Assembly (NCBI RefSeq): GCF_003795145.1
Contig: NZ_CP027786.1
Coordinates: 1,116,001-1,180,000 of the forward strand
Direction of reading: 5' to 3'
DNA from: Tetragenococcus koreensis
GTDB taxonomy: Bacteria > Bacillota > Bacilli > Lactobacillales > Enterococcaceae
Length of the DNA: 64,000 nucleotides
Position numbers and translations under genes: made by a program. The notes under the pieces were generated by a model. That model was not told the origin of the DNA and made no database searches. It saw only the letters and a list, made by a program, of their open reading frames with translations. Shown here in pieces: positions 10,432-18,229 of this stretch (position 1 is the stretch's first letter; every line of letters begins with the position of its first letter).

Positions 10432-11389
10432 GTTCTTTATTTAAAAAGAATTCTGTTTGATGTTGGACAATTGCTTTGCCTACACGAAAGATTGTATCAC
10501 CGCGCTGCTGCATAGTTTTTTTAAGCCACTCATAATCTTGCTGCTTATCTTTTAAATACTTGATCACTTCTGGATCTTGGCTTTCCCTCATTCGTTCAAA
10601 ATAATTTGATTGAAACTTAATTTCAGGCATACTTTTTCGATTGGATGAAACTTTGATTTTTTGGTCATCAATTTTTACTGTTAAATCAGGAATAATAAAT
10701 AACCCTTCAGTAGATCCATAAACAGCTCCCGGAGTTGGTGTCAAATTTTGTATGTAATCAAAAATCTCTTGCACATCACTAAGAGAAACATCAAAATACT
10801 TCGCAATTTTTTCCCATTTGCGATCTACCAATTCTTCAAATTTTTCTTCTAGAACAACATACGCTAAATGCGGGGCAGCGTTATCCCGCTCAGTTTGCAA
10901 CATCAAACATTCTTGCAAATCGCGGGCACCCACTCCTGCTGGATCTAATTGTTGAATTAAGGTTAAAGCGTCTAACAACTGAATAGCAGATCCCCCTGTT
11001 TTTTCCGCAGCTTCTTCTAACGAGATTTTTAAAAAGCCATTCAAATCGATATATTCAACTAGATATAATACCAGCTTACGCAAATAAGTATCCCGGTAAT
11101 TTAAATGCACCTGGTCAATCAAATGTTCAAATAAAGAAATAGAATTATCAGGAATTTGGCTGAGATAATCCATCTCTTCGCCAGAAGATTTACGAGGTTT
11201 GGTATGGTTAGCTGAATATGTTGGCTGTACAACTTCCAATAAAGGATTTTCTAAAGCTCTATTATCTATAAAATCAGCTAAATCTTCTGTGTTGTATTGC
11301 AAAATTTGGATTGATTGTTGCAACTGTTGCGTCATTGCTAATTTCTGAGTTTGTTTTTGTTGTTGTGAGAATTGCTGTTCAAATTTCAT
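10370..11389 (-). pseudogene. rpoN: RNA polymerase sigma-54 factor, C-terminally truncated
   Basis: Sigma-54 directs transcription of activator-dependent promoters, typically mannose-class PTS operons in this group. The 339 residues keep the Gln-rich activator-interaction region (MKFEQQFSQQQKQTQKLAM, about 1-50) and the core-binding domain (about 95-290, QQLDPAGVGARDLQECL, LTPTPGAVY). After EFFLNKERP the homology stops and the frame reads a foreign tail (PQNDGRRNSYAEKKERSG) that is out-of-frame cggR sequence. The helix-turn-helix and the RpoN box (ARRTVAKYR-type) that contact promoter DNA are missing, about 100 residues. It is probably non-functional, or at most a core-binding fragment. Confidence 0.88.
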
Positions 11390-11447
11390 TTTAAATTACC
11401 CCTTGTTTTTTTTCTTAAAATTCGCTAAACTATGTAAGGTAGCTTTG

Positions 11448-11519
11448 GCACCCTTAGTGTAGTGGATATCACACAAGATTCCGGTTCTTGAGACAGGGGT
11501 TCGATTCCCTTAGGGTGCG
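11448..11519 (+). tRNA. tRNA-Arg (anticodon CCG)
   Basis: A 72-nt cloverleaf. The acceptor GCACCCT pairs with AGGGTGC and is followed by discriminator G. The anticodon stem CAAGA/TCTTG encloses loop TTCCGGT with anticodon CCG, reading CGG. The T-arm AGGGG-TTCGATT-CCCTT is canonical, and the D-arm carries AGTGGATA. CCA is not encoded. It lies divergent from truncated rpoN and is followed by a terminator at 11575. Confidence 0.93.
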
Positions 11520-11574
11520 TTCATGTAACTGATTACAGTATACTTTATACAACGTAAAATAGCAAAATAGCTCT

Positions 11575-11625
11575 GCACAAATGTTTTTAGCTTATTATAG
11601 CTAAAAAAAAGTTTGTGCATTTTTT
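11575..11625 (+). terminator. Terminator downstream of tRNA-Arg
   Basis: Stem GCACAAA / TTTGTGC with an inner stem TTTTTAGCT / AGCTAAAAA, followed by ATTTTTTG on the plus strand. Confidence 0.8.
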
Positions 11626-11759
11626 GTATTTTTCAAGCATTATTTCGTAGGTTTGTGCGTTTTTTGTGGGTTAAATTAAGCAAACTTTTATTGACTTACG
11701 GCTCTTTTTAAATTCAATACTGAGTTAATTACTATGTCAGAACCAATCGATTGAACGAT

Positions 11760-11789
11760 AAAAAAACCTATCCGGTCAAAGATAAGGTT
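11760..11789 (-). terminator. Second minus-strand terminator-like hairpin
   Basis: Minus strand AACCTTATC ... GATAGGTT, loop about 8 nt, followed by TTTTTAT. It lies 65 bp beyond the main rpoE terminator, so it may be a backup terminator or the end of a short RNA between the two. Confidence 0.5.
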
Positions 11790-11855
11790 AAGTGATTAAA
11801 ACTTACTATAAAGTTAACAGTTCATACTTTTTAATGAAAAATAGCAAATAACATA

Positions 11856-11905
11856 AAAAGTTCCGAGTAGAGAGTAGACAATTGTACTCTCACTCGGAAC
11901 TTTTT
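11856..11905. terminator. Terminator after rpoE
   Basis: A long stem AAAAAGTTCCGAGT / ACTCGGAACTTTTT with an inner AGTA/TACT pair and central CAATTG. It can work on both strands; the nearest gene end is rpoE on the minus strand. Confidence 0.85.
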
Positions 11906-11962
11906 AGCATGTAAAATTTTAATCTCTACTACTCTAGAGGCATTTTATCACTAATCAATAAG

Positions 11963-12562
11963 TTAAAATTGTTCCTCTTCTTCATCGTCGTCATCTTCGT
12001 CCACTTCATCATCATCAACGACTGTCAGATCCTCTTCGATGTTGCCTGGTAATTCTTCTTCATCATCCGTATTGTCAGCGCCGATTTCTTGTAAGTCTGA
12101 ATTGTATTCAGCGATTTCTTCGTCATCATCATCGTCATCAAATAGTTCATCATCTTCAACAGCCGCCAAATCCGTATCCTCAGGGTCATCATCGTTATAA
12201 TCGATAACATCTTCATCGCCACTGTTAAAGGCATTTACTTTTTTGCGTTTGCGACGACGTGTTACGTCTTCATCTTCAAGACCATGAGTTACTTCTTCAT
12301 TGATCGAATCAATCGCGTACCATGAACGCAATCCCCAACTATTTTCACCTAATGAAATAAAACTTCCATCTGTGTTCAAATCCGTATAAAACTGTGCTAG
12401 AGAAGCTCGTATTTTACTATCAGGTATATCCAAATATTCTTGAATATCATTGACTAAGTCAGAAAAATCCATTACTTCGCCTTTTTGTTCTAAAATCGCA
12501 TGGGCTACTTCGATCATCGATAGATCACTTTTATTTACATTTTCAAATACATTAATTTTCAA
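11963..12562 (-). CDS. rpoE: RNA polymerase delta subunit
   Basis: RpoE (delta) binds core RNA polymerase in Gram-positives, speeds recycling and lowers non-specific RNA binding. The structured N-terminal domain ([22 protein letters not shown] to about residue 90, with [10 protein letters not shown]) precedes a Lys/Arg patch (RRRKRKK) and a very acidic disordered tail ([20 protein letters not shown]). A GTG at 12571 is in frame, but AAAGGA abuts it. Spacing favours TTG at 12562, which gives the usual KINVFEN start and 199 residues. It is followed by a strong terminator. The tail is longer than in Bacillus (about 173 residues in total there). Confidence 0.95.
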   Translation of the reverse strand: MKINVFENVNKSDLSMIEVAHAILEQKGEVMDFSDLVNDIQEYLDIPDSKIRASLAQFYTDLNTDGSFISLGENSWGLRSWYAIDSINEEVTHGLEDEDVTRRRKRKKVNAFNSGDEDVIDYNDDDPEDTDLAAVEDDELFDDDDDDEEIAEYNSDLQEIGADNTDDEEELPGNIEEDLTVVDDDEVDEDDDDEEEEQF

Positions 12563-12572
12563 ACAGGACACG

Positions 12573-12578
12573 TCCTTT
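12573..12578 (-). promoter_or_regulatory. Ribosome binding site deciding the TTG start of rpoE
   Basis: AAAGGA is only one base from the in-frame GTG but 10 bases from TTG at 12562, favouring the TTG start. Confidence 0.5.
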
Positions 12579-12646
12579 CAAATCTAAATTCCATCATACA
12601 AAATTGTCATAAAAAAAGCAATTTTTTCTAAGAATTTTTCAAAAAA

Positions 12647-13084
12647 CTAAGCAGAAAATTCTAGTAACAAGTGATAACTACCGATCTTTTGATCTGGCAT
12701 AGATAAATCATATGCAATTGTAATTTTTCCTGCTGTTGGTTGGTCAGTTAAACTGAAATGCAAGTCTTTGGTATAAGTGCTGAAAAAAATAGTACCATAA
12801 GGCGTTTTATAACTTGTTTCAAATTTTTGACCATAAACGAATTTTAAACGCGTGCGCATTTCTCCTGTACGAACCAATTGAATAGCTCCATCAGGAAAAA
12901 TTTTCATTGTAACAGATACTGGCTCTGAGTTATCCTCTTGTTCTTCTTTATAACGAATATAAAGCGTCTCTCCCATTTTAATCACTTGGCCTTTGACGTC
13001 AAACAAAAACTTTTCCCATTCATCATTTTGATTAACTTCTGTTTTTAAATGGATGGATACAGGAACACCTTTTGTTAAATCCAT
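12647..13084 (-). CDS. DUF1934 family beta-barrel protein (YwiB-like)
   Basis: A 145-residue protein of the DUF1934 family, lipocalin-like in fold but of unknown function. It is commonly next to rpoE in Firmicutes, as here. Visible conserved parts are GVPVSIHLKTEV at the N-terminus, ETLYIRYKEE, VTMKIFPDGAIQLVRTGE, TPYGTIFFSTYTKDL and the final YDLSM-Q-GSYHLLLEF. The start at 13084 is chosen because AGGAGAG lies 8 bases upstream; a longer in-frame start at 13111 has no ribosome site. No signal peptide, so it is cytoplasmic. Confidence 0.85.
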   Translation of the reverse strand: MDLTKGVPVSIHLKTEVNQNDEWEKFLFDVKGQVIKMGETLYIRYKEEQEDNSEPVSVTMKIFPDGAIQLVRTGEMRTRLKFVYGQKFETSYKTPYGTIFFSTYTKDLHFSLTDQPTAGKITIAYDLSMPDQKIGSYHLLLEFSA

Positions 13085-13115
13085 GCTTTTCTCTCCTCGC
13101 TTTTGCAACAAATCA

Positions 13116-13140
13116 GCAAGTACTATTCAATAGTACTTGC
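13116..13140. repeat. 25-bp dyad upstream of the DUF1934 gene
   Basis: GCAAGTACTATT and its exact complement flank a single central C. It lies 32 bp before the DUF1934 start in the divergent region with lipL. No T-run follows on the minus strand, so an operator is more likely than a terminator. Confidence 0.5.
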
Positions 13141-13286
13141 CCTCTCTTCCTCCATTTTTCACATTTTTTATTATTTGTCAATTAACTCACTCTCCAACTA
13201 AATAACGAACAAAAGTCGCACAAATCGTTTTCTGAACGCTTCTTGTGGTATATAATAAGGACATTACATAGAAAAGGACGTACGAA

Positions 13287-14102
13287 ATGGAGACAATACT
13301 ACTTGATCAAAAAGTTTTCACTAAAGAAACTGCCATGATACCTTTTGCTTTAACGGATGTTTTAACGGAAACTGCAGGTGAAACAAACACCAACTTGCTG
13401 CACTTTTGGCAATTTGAGCAAACATTTATTTTAGGAATGAAAGATACACGCGTTGATCATTTATCCGCAGGAATAGATGTTATTAAAGACAACGGTTATG
13501 ATCCAGTGATTCGAAACGCAGGTGGTTTAGGCGTTATTTCTGACCAAGGTGTATTAAATATCTCCTGGATCTTTCCTAAAGAACAAATTTCAATCGATCA
13601 AGCATACGAAAAAATGGTGACACTCATTCAAAAAGCGATTCCGGAATTGGATATCAAAGCTTATGAAATCAGTCATTCTTATTGCCCAGGTAAATTTGAC
13701 CTGAGTGTAGAAGGTAAAAAAATCGCAGGAATTGCCCAACGTCGAGTAAAAGAAGGAACCGCAGTAATGATGTATTTAAGCGTTTTTGGCAATCAGAACA
13801 AGCGAAGTGAGATTGTACAGGAATTTTATCAAAAAAGCCTAGCAGAAAACTACGGTAAAAATGGTTATCCCGATGTTTGGCCTTCTTCTATGACCACTCT
13901 TTCAGAGGTTTTACATAGACCCCTTACCATCCAAGAGACAAAACGTCGCTTCCTACAAGCCTTAAAGATTGACGAGCCGGCGCAAAATGCACTAAATTGG
14001 ATAGAAGAAAATGAACAAGCTAACCAATTTGAGAAAAAAATGAAAAGTATGCAACAACGAAATAAACAATTAGAGGAGATTAATCATGTCCGTATCTTAT
14101 AA
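13287..14102 (+). CDS. lipL: Octanoyl-[GcvH]:protein N-octanoyltransferase LipL / lipoate-protein ligase family
   Basis: LipL moves octanoyl or lipoyl groups from GcvH to the E2 subunits of 2-oxo acid dehydrogenases. The 271-residue protein has the biotin/lipoyl transferase fold: RNAGGLGVISDQGVLNIS near 76-93, and the LipL-type active site SYCPGKFDLSVEGKKIAG with Cys133 where the family's acyl-thioester cysteine lies. The start has AAAAGGAC upstream and TATAAT at 13251. Its 3' end overlaps ywfO by 17 bp, so the two genes are co-translated. A plain lipoate ligase is an alternative, but the catalytic Cys favours LipL. Confidence 0.82.
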   Translation: METILLDQKVFTKETAMIPFALTDVLTETAGETNTNLLHFWQFEQTFILGMKDTRVDHLSAGIDVIKDNGYDPVIRNAGGLGVISDQGVLNISWIFPKEQISIDQAYEKMVTLIQKAIPELDIKAYEISHSYCPGKFDLSVEGKKIAGIAQRRVKEGTAVMMYLSVFGNQNKRSEIVQEFYQKSLAENYGKNGYPDVWPSSMTTLSEVLHRPLTIQETKRRFLQALKIDEPAQNALNWIEENEQANQFEKKMKSMQQRNKQLEEINHVRIL

Positions 14103-15444
14103 ATATCAGACACTGCCGATCGAAAAAGTGTTTCGCGATCCGGTACACAATTATATCCACATTGATCATCAAGTAATCCTTGATTTAATTAATTCAAAAG
14201 AAGTACAACGTTTGCGTCGAATCAAACAATTGGGAACTTCTTCTTTTACCTTTCATGGTGCCGAACACAGTCGTTTTTCGCATTCTTTAGGTGTTTATGA
14301 AATCACTCGTCGGATTTGTAATATATTTCAACAAAATTATTCAATTGAAAAAATTGGCGAAGATGGCTGGGATGATTCGCAGAGGCTAATTGCTTTATGC
14401 GCAGCACTTTTACATGATGTTGGACATGGCCCTTATTCGCATACCTTTGAACATATTTTCCATACTGATCACGAAGAAATCACAGTGGCAATTATTACAT
14501 CACCTGAAACAGAAGTCTACCAAATATTGAACCGTGTTGAAGCTGGCTTTCCAGAAAAAGTTGCCAGCATTATCACTAAAACTTATCCTAACCCACAAGT
14601 AGTACAAATGATTTCTAGCCAAATCGATGCCGATCGGATGGATTATTTATTACGTGATGCTTATTTTACCGGGACCAAATATGGTACTTTTGATTTAACT
14701 AGGATTCTACGAGTAATTCGTCCTTACAAAAATGGGATTGCCTTTGCTATGAACGGTATGCATGCAGTGGAAGATTATATCGTATCAAGGTACCAAATGT
14801 ATGTTCAAGTTTACTTTCACCCTAGTTCAAGAGGAATGGAAGTCGTTTTAGAACATCTATTGAATCGTGCACATGACCTTTTCCCAAAAGAAGCGCCAAT
14901 GTTCCAAAGTAATGCGCAGTTGCTAGTGCCTTTTTTCAAAGAAAATTTTTCATTAAACGACTATTTACGCTTGGACGATGGTGTATTGAATACAGCGTTT
15001 AATCTTTGGACGGAATTAAATGACTCAATTTTAAGCGATCTGGCGAACCGTTTCTTAAATCGTAAACCACTAAAATCTTGTCGTTTTGAACCAGGCACAC
15101 AGGGTCAATTAATTGATACGATGAAACAAATTGTAGAAAAAGCTGGCTTTAACCCCGAGTATTATACTGCTCTTAACTCCAGTTATGATCTGCCTTATGA
15201 TTTTTACCAACCGAAGCTAGAAAAACATCGGACACAAATTGAATTACAGCAAAATGATGGCACCTTAGTTGAATTGTCACAAATTAGTCATTTAGTTGCC
15301 GCATTAGCTGGACAAGAGCAAGGCGATCATCGTTTTTATTTTCCTAAAGAAATGATTGACCCAAGATTACAAAATGACTCTGATCTGTTTGGCGAAACGT
15401 ACCGTTTATTTGCCTCGCACATTTACAACGGCGCGTTGATTTAA
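14086..15444 (+). CDS. ywfO: HD-domain phosphohydrolase, YwfO-like (putative dNTP triphosphohydrolase)
   Basis: A 452-residue HD-superfamily metal-dependent phosphohydrolase. Metal ligands are visible: His66 in HSRFSHSLG, His110-Asp111 in LLHDVGHGPYSHTFEH, and Asp181 in SQIDADRMDYLLRDAYFTG. The Enterococcus faecalis homologue EF1143 is, as I recall, a tetrameric dNTPase, so nucleotide-pool control is the likely role. The gene begins inside lipL. A bidirectional terminator follows directly after its stop. Confidence 0.85.
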   Translation: MSVSYKYQTLPIEKVFRDPVHNYIHIDHQVILDLINSKEVQRLRRIKQLGTSSFTFHGAEHSRFSHSLGVYEITRRICNIFQQNYSIEKIGEDGWDDSQRLIALCAALLHDVGHGPYSHTFEHIFHTDHEEITVAIITSPETEVYQILNRVEAGFPEKVASIITKTYPNPQVVQMISSQIDADRMDYLLRDAYFTGTKYGTFDLTRILRVIRPYKNGIAFAMNGMHAVEDYIVSRYQMYVQVYFHPSSRGMEVVLEHLLNRAHDLFPKEAPMFQSNAQLLVPFFKENFSLNDYLRLDDGVLNTAFNLWTELNDSILSDLANRFLNRKPLKSCRFEPGTQGQLIDTMKQIVEKAGFNPEYYTALNSSYDLPYDFYQPKLEKHRTQIELQQNDGTLVELSQISHLVAALAGQEQGDHRFYFPKEMIDPRLQNDSDLFGETYRLFASHIYNGALI

Positions 15445-15486
15445 AAAAATTGGGTCCCAGCTTAATAGCAGGACCCAATTTTTTTA
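15443..15486. terminator. Bidirectional terminator between ywfO and the Nudix gene
   Basis: Stem AAAAAATTGGGTCC / GGACCCAATTTTTT with a 13-nt loop; A and T runs on both sides allow use by the two convergent genes. Confidence 0.88.
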
Positions 15487-15487
15487 A

Positions 15488-15934
15488 TTATAAATTATGT
15501 TTCATCCATTTTTGCATTGCCCAACGATGACTGCCTCTTTTTAATAAAAGCATGGCATCATCAGGAGTAACCCAGTGAAGTTGATTATTTTTTTCGGTAG
15601 GTTCAGCAACTTTTTCCCACTGATCTGCAACGTAAAAATAGCCCGGATGTGCAAAATATGTATCACGATGACTAGAGTAAAAATATTCTTTGGCTTCGCC
15701 TAAATAAGCGCCAATTTCCACACTGAAGCCGACTTCCTCTAACATTTCCCGAGCAATCGTTTCAGCATGCGTTTCATCTTTTTCAATCTCGCCACCTGGT
15801 AAAAAGAAAGCGCCATTAGGGGCTTGTACTAAAATGACCTCTTTTTTTTCATTACGGTGAATCACAATATACGCTCCATAACGAGCTTGATAATTCTTTC
15901 CTTCTTCTTTCTTGCCAAAAACAGCTTCTTTCAT
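15488..15934 (-). CDS. Nudix hydrolase
   Basis: A 148-residue pyrophosphohydrolase of the Nudix superfamily. The Nudix box is complete: G48, E54, R62-E63, E66-E67, within GGEIEKDETHAETIAREMLEEVGF read in two parts. Substrate cannot be told from sequence; relatives include ADP-ribose and 8-oxo-dGTP hydrolases. The start at 15934 is chosen because GGAGG lies 6 bases before that ATG; an upstream in-frame ATG at 15991 lacks one. It is convergent with ywfO. Confidence 0.85.
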   Translation of the reverse strand: MKEAVFGKKEEGKNYQARYGAYIVIHRNEKKEVILVQAPNGAFFLPGGEIEKDETHAETIAREMLEEVGFSVEIGAYLGEAKEYFYSSHRDTYFAHPGYFYVADQWEKVAEPTEKNNQLHWVTPDDAMLLLKRGSHRWAMQKWMKHNL

Positions 15935-16040
15935 CGTGTCCTCCATTATAGGTTTTCTTTGCATTTTACTTGATTTCACAAAAAGAAACAAGGTTTATTC
16001 TTCTTTTTTTATTATATTGTTTAAGTTTAAAAATACAATA

Positions 16041-16049
16041 TGTTATAAT
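16041..16049 (+). promoter_or_regulatory. Extended -10 promoter of the glyoxalase gene
   Basis: TG-T-TATAAT (extended -10) lies 34 bases before the preferred ATG, in a strongly AT-rich stretch. No clear -35 hexamer, as is common for extended -10 promoters. Confidence 0.6.
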
Positions 16050-16082
16050 ACAACCATCTAAATTGAAAGGATGATAAAAACA

Positions 16083-16457
16083 ATGAGAATGGCACATACA
16101 TGCGTACGTGTAAAGAATCTAAACGAGTCAATTGAATTTTATGAAAATGCTTTTGGCTTTGTAGAGTCTAGCCGCAAAGATTTTCCAGAGGCAGAATTTA
16201 CACTAGTTTATTTATCTTTACCAAATGATAACTATGAGCTAGAGTTGACCTACAATTACGATCATGCAGCTTATGATTTAGGCGATGGCTATGGTCATAT
16301 CGCTATTGCGACTGAAGACGTCCAAGCACTACATGATAAACACGCAGCGGATGGCTTTGACGTAACAGATCTAAAAGGCCTTCCTGGAGTTCCTCCTTCT
16401 TATTATTTCATTAAAGACCCTGATGGTTATAAGATTGAAGTCATTAAAGAAGATTAA
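16083..16457 (+). CDS. gloA: Lactoylglutathione lyase / glyoxalase I (VOC family)
   Basis: Isomerises the hemithioacetal of methylglyoxal and a thiol, a detoxification step useful next to active glycolysis. It is a two-module VOC protein of about 124 residues. Expected metal ligands are His5 (MAHTC), Glu in YELELTYNY, His in GYGHIAIA and Glu in YKIEVIKE at the C-terminus. The ATG at 16083 is preferred because the AAAGG site overlaps the upstream ATG at 16071. It is followed by a long palindromic element at 16463-16618. Confidence 0.88.
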   Translation: MRMAHTCVRVKNLNESIEFYENAFGFVESSRKDFPEAEFTLVYLSLPNDNYELELTYNYDHAAYDLGDGYGHIAIATEDVQALHDKHAADGFDVTDLKGLPGVPPSYYFIKDPDGYKIEVIKED

Positions 16458-16462
16458 TCATA

Positions 16463-16618
16463 GGGGGCTGTGACATAAGTTCCTTTGATAATAAAATACC
16501 CGAACTATATTTGATGAGCTTTCCTAATTGTCGTGAATTTGCGACGAGTAACCGCAGGAGCAAACTCTCTTATAGTTCGGGCATTTTTGTCTTATCTGTA
16601 CTTATGTCACAGCGCCTT
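16463..16618 (+). repeat. Palindromic 3'-end element A (single-core copy)
   Basis: A 156-bp intergenic element. The outer arms GCTGTGACATAAGT (16467-16480) and ACTTATGTCACAGC (16600-16613) are exact complements. An inner 11-bp stem CCCGAACTATA / TATAGTTCGGG (16499-16509, 16571-16581) encloses a core with GCGACGAGTAACCGCAGGAG (16541-16560). The right arm is followed by GCC and five T, so read after gloA it can act as a large terminator. A related element at 30431-30735 has the same arms, inner stem and core, in the same sense relative to its upstream gene. Function unknown; a structured 3' RNA or a miniature mobile element are both possible. Confidence 0.75.
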
Positions 16619-16619
16619 T

Positions 16620-17648
16620 TTATTCGTCAAAAAAATCTAAGATTGTTTGATAGACGAGATCTTGATTGATCTCATGAATCACTTCGTGTTTCATATCAGG
16701 AAAATCTAGCATTTCAACATTTTGGTAGCCAATTTGAAGTAAGGTTCTCTTGGTGTCAAGTAATCCTTTCTTTCCGCCTGTAATTGCTACATCCTCTGCT
16801 CCAGTGACACTCAAAATCGGCAACTCAGGATTTTGACAAGTAAATAAACCGACATCTTTCAGTCGGCGAACGCTTTCCCAGATCGTCGTAACACCAATGT
16901 TGTTATAACCAGGAAGCATTCGCGGATCACGCAATGCCTTTTCCACTTGTACTTCATCATTTGTCAGCCAGGTTTTATCTGTCGAACCAAAATTTGATAA
17001 TTTTTTCAACACCCAAGAATAGCTTTGCTTCCCTGCTAATAGATCAGCAAAAAGGGCAAGTACTACACCATATTTTGCTTTTTTCTCATATTGAGCAGTG
17101 CCTGTCATTAATAATTTAGCAATGTTGAGATCATTTTTTTGTAAATACAAACGTGCTAAAACTGAACCGTAAGAATGACCATACAGATAAACTGACAAAT
17201 CAGGAAAACGATCGTTGATAAACTGAGTAATCTTAAGTTGATCATTAAGCATCCGTTTCACGCTGGGCATCTGTCCTAAAGGGTTTTTGTTATCCACCGA
17301 ATCACCATGACCGCGATTATCACTTAGAACAACTGCAAAACCATTTTCCGCTAAAAATGAAGCGAAATGCTGATATCTCAGTCGATGTTCCAATATCCCA
17401 TGAACCACTTGTACAACGGCTTTTATGTTTCGATTTTTTGGTTGAAATACCGTCAGGGCCAAAGGCAGTCCATCATCAGCAATCAGATAAACATCTTCTT
17501 GCATGATTTGCTCCAAAGAACTGGGAACAGTCTTTTCTGGCACAGTTTCTTTTAATACAATTGTTTCTGGTTGATTTCTAAACAATAAATAACTAACCAA
17601 ACCCAAACCAAGTAAATCACGTCTAACAATGGTTTTTTTCTTTTTCAA
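16620..17648 (-). CDS. Alpha/beta hydrolase, monoacylglycerol lipase/lysophospholipase type
   Basis: A 342-residue serine hydrolase with an N-terminal basic-hydrophobic segment (MKKKKTIVRRDLLGLGLVSY then LLF) that may anchor it in the membrane. Family motifs are VVHGILEH (oxyanion region, about 82-88), SDNRGHGDS (109-117), the nucleophile elbow YGHSYGS with Ser159, the acid region TGAEDVAI, and His in DMKHEVIHE near the end. It resembles the MGL/PldB group acting on lysolipids or monoglycerides. The substrate is inferred. It is convergent with gloA across element A. Confidence 0.82.
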   Translation of the reverse strand: MKKKKTIVRRDLLGLGLVSYLLFRNQPETIVLKETVPEKTVPSSLEQIMQEDVYLIADDGLPLALTVFQPKNRNIKAVVQVVHGILEHRLRYQHFASFLAENGFAVVLSDNRGHGDSVDNKNPLGQMPSVKRMLNDQLKITQFINDRFPDLSVYLYGHSYGSVLARLYLQKNDLNIAKLLMTGTAQYEKKAKYGVVLALFADLLAGKQSYSWVLKKLSNFGSTDKTWLTNDEVQVEKALRDPRMLPGYNNIGVTTIWESVRRLKDVGLFTCQNPELPILSVTGAEDVAITGGKKGLLDTKRTLLQIGYQNVEMLDFPDMKHEVIHEINQDLVYQTILDFFDE

Positions 17649-17787
17649 AGCACTCTCCCCTTTTTTATAACGCTTCTACAAAAACGATTTATTTAACTTT
17701 CCATAGTGATCGCAAATGATTTTAAATCCTTACTACTAAATTATAACATACCAACTTCTGCCTTTTTACGCTATTTCTTGCAACAAT

Positions 17788-17822
17788 AAAAAAGCTCCAG
17801 ACGAATGTCCAGAGCCCTTTTT
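17788..17822 (-). terminator. Terminator after trxA
   Basis: Minus strand GCTCTGGAC-ATTC-GTCTGGAGC (with two G-T pairs) followed by six T. Confidence 0.82.
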
Positions 17823-17835
17823 AACTAAATTTATT

Positions 17836-18150
17836 TTACATGTGAGAAGAAATCATGGCTTCTAATTGGTCTTTTGTTTGAACACCAATCGCTTTATCAA
17901 CGACTTCGCCATCTTTTTTTAGAATCAATGTTGGAATACTCATAATACCAAAACTAGCAGGTACATCTGGATTTTCATCCACATCAATTTTGACTACGCG
18001 AAATTCATCTTCGTCGTATTCTCCTTCAACTTGTTCTAAAATAGGTGCTTGCATTCTACAAGGACCACACCATGTTGCCCAAAAATCAATCATTACTAAA
18101 CCTTTTTCTGTTTCCACATTAAAATTTTTATCTGTCACTGTTTGTGTCAT
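17836..18150 (-). CDS. trxA: Thioredoxin
   Basis: A small disulfide reductase for cytoplasmic proteins. The 104 residues include the active site WCGPC (Cys28, Cys31), the preceding DFWATWC, the cis-Pro loop SIPTLIL and the C-terminal GVQTKDQLEAMI. It lies downstream of mutS2 with a separate ribosome site (GGAGG) and a terminator behind it. This gene order (zapA-cvpA-mutS2-trxA) is usual for Firmicutes. Confidence 0.97.
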   Translation of the reverse strand: MTQTVTDKNFNVETEKGLVMIDFWATWCGPCRMQAPILEQVEGEYDEDEFRVVKIDVDENPDVPASFGIMSIPTLILKKDGEVVDKAIGVQTKDQLEAMISSHM

Positions 18151-18229
18151 TTTTTTGAAACCTCCAATTTAATAGACAAAGTATAGCACCTTCATCTATA
18201 CTTGCAAACTAACTTGCTTATCTAACTTT

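Larger units (their letters stand above)
11520..11962. other. Intergenic region with three hairpins, no gene seen
   Basis: Between tRNA-Arg and rpoE. It holds the tRNA terminator (11575-11625), a second minus-strand terminator-like hairpin (11760-11789) and the rpoE terminator (11856-11905). The remaining AT-rich sequence shows no convincing open frame with a ribosome site. Confidence 0.6.
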
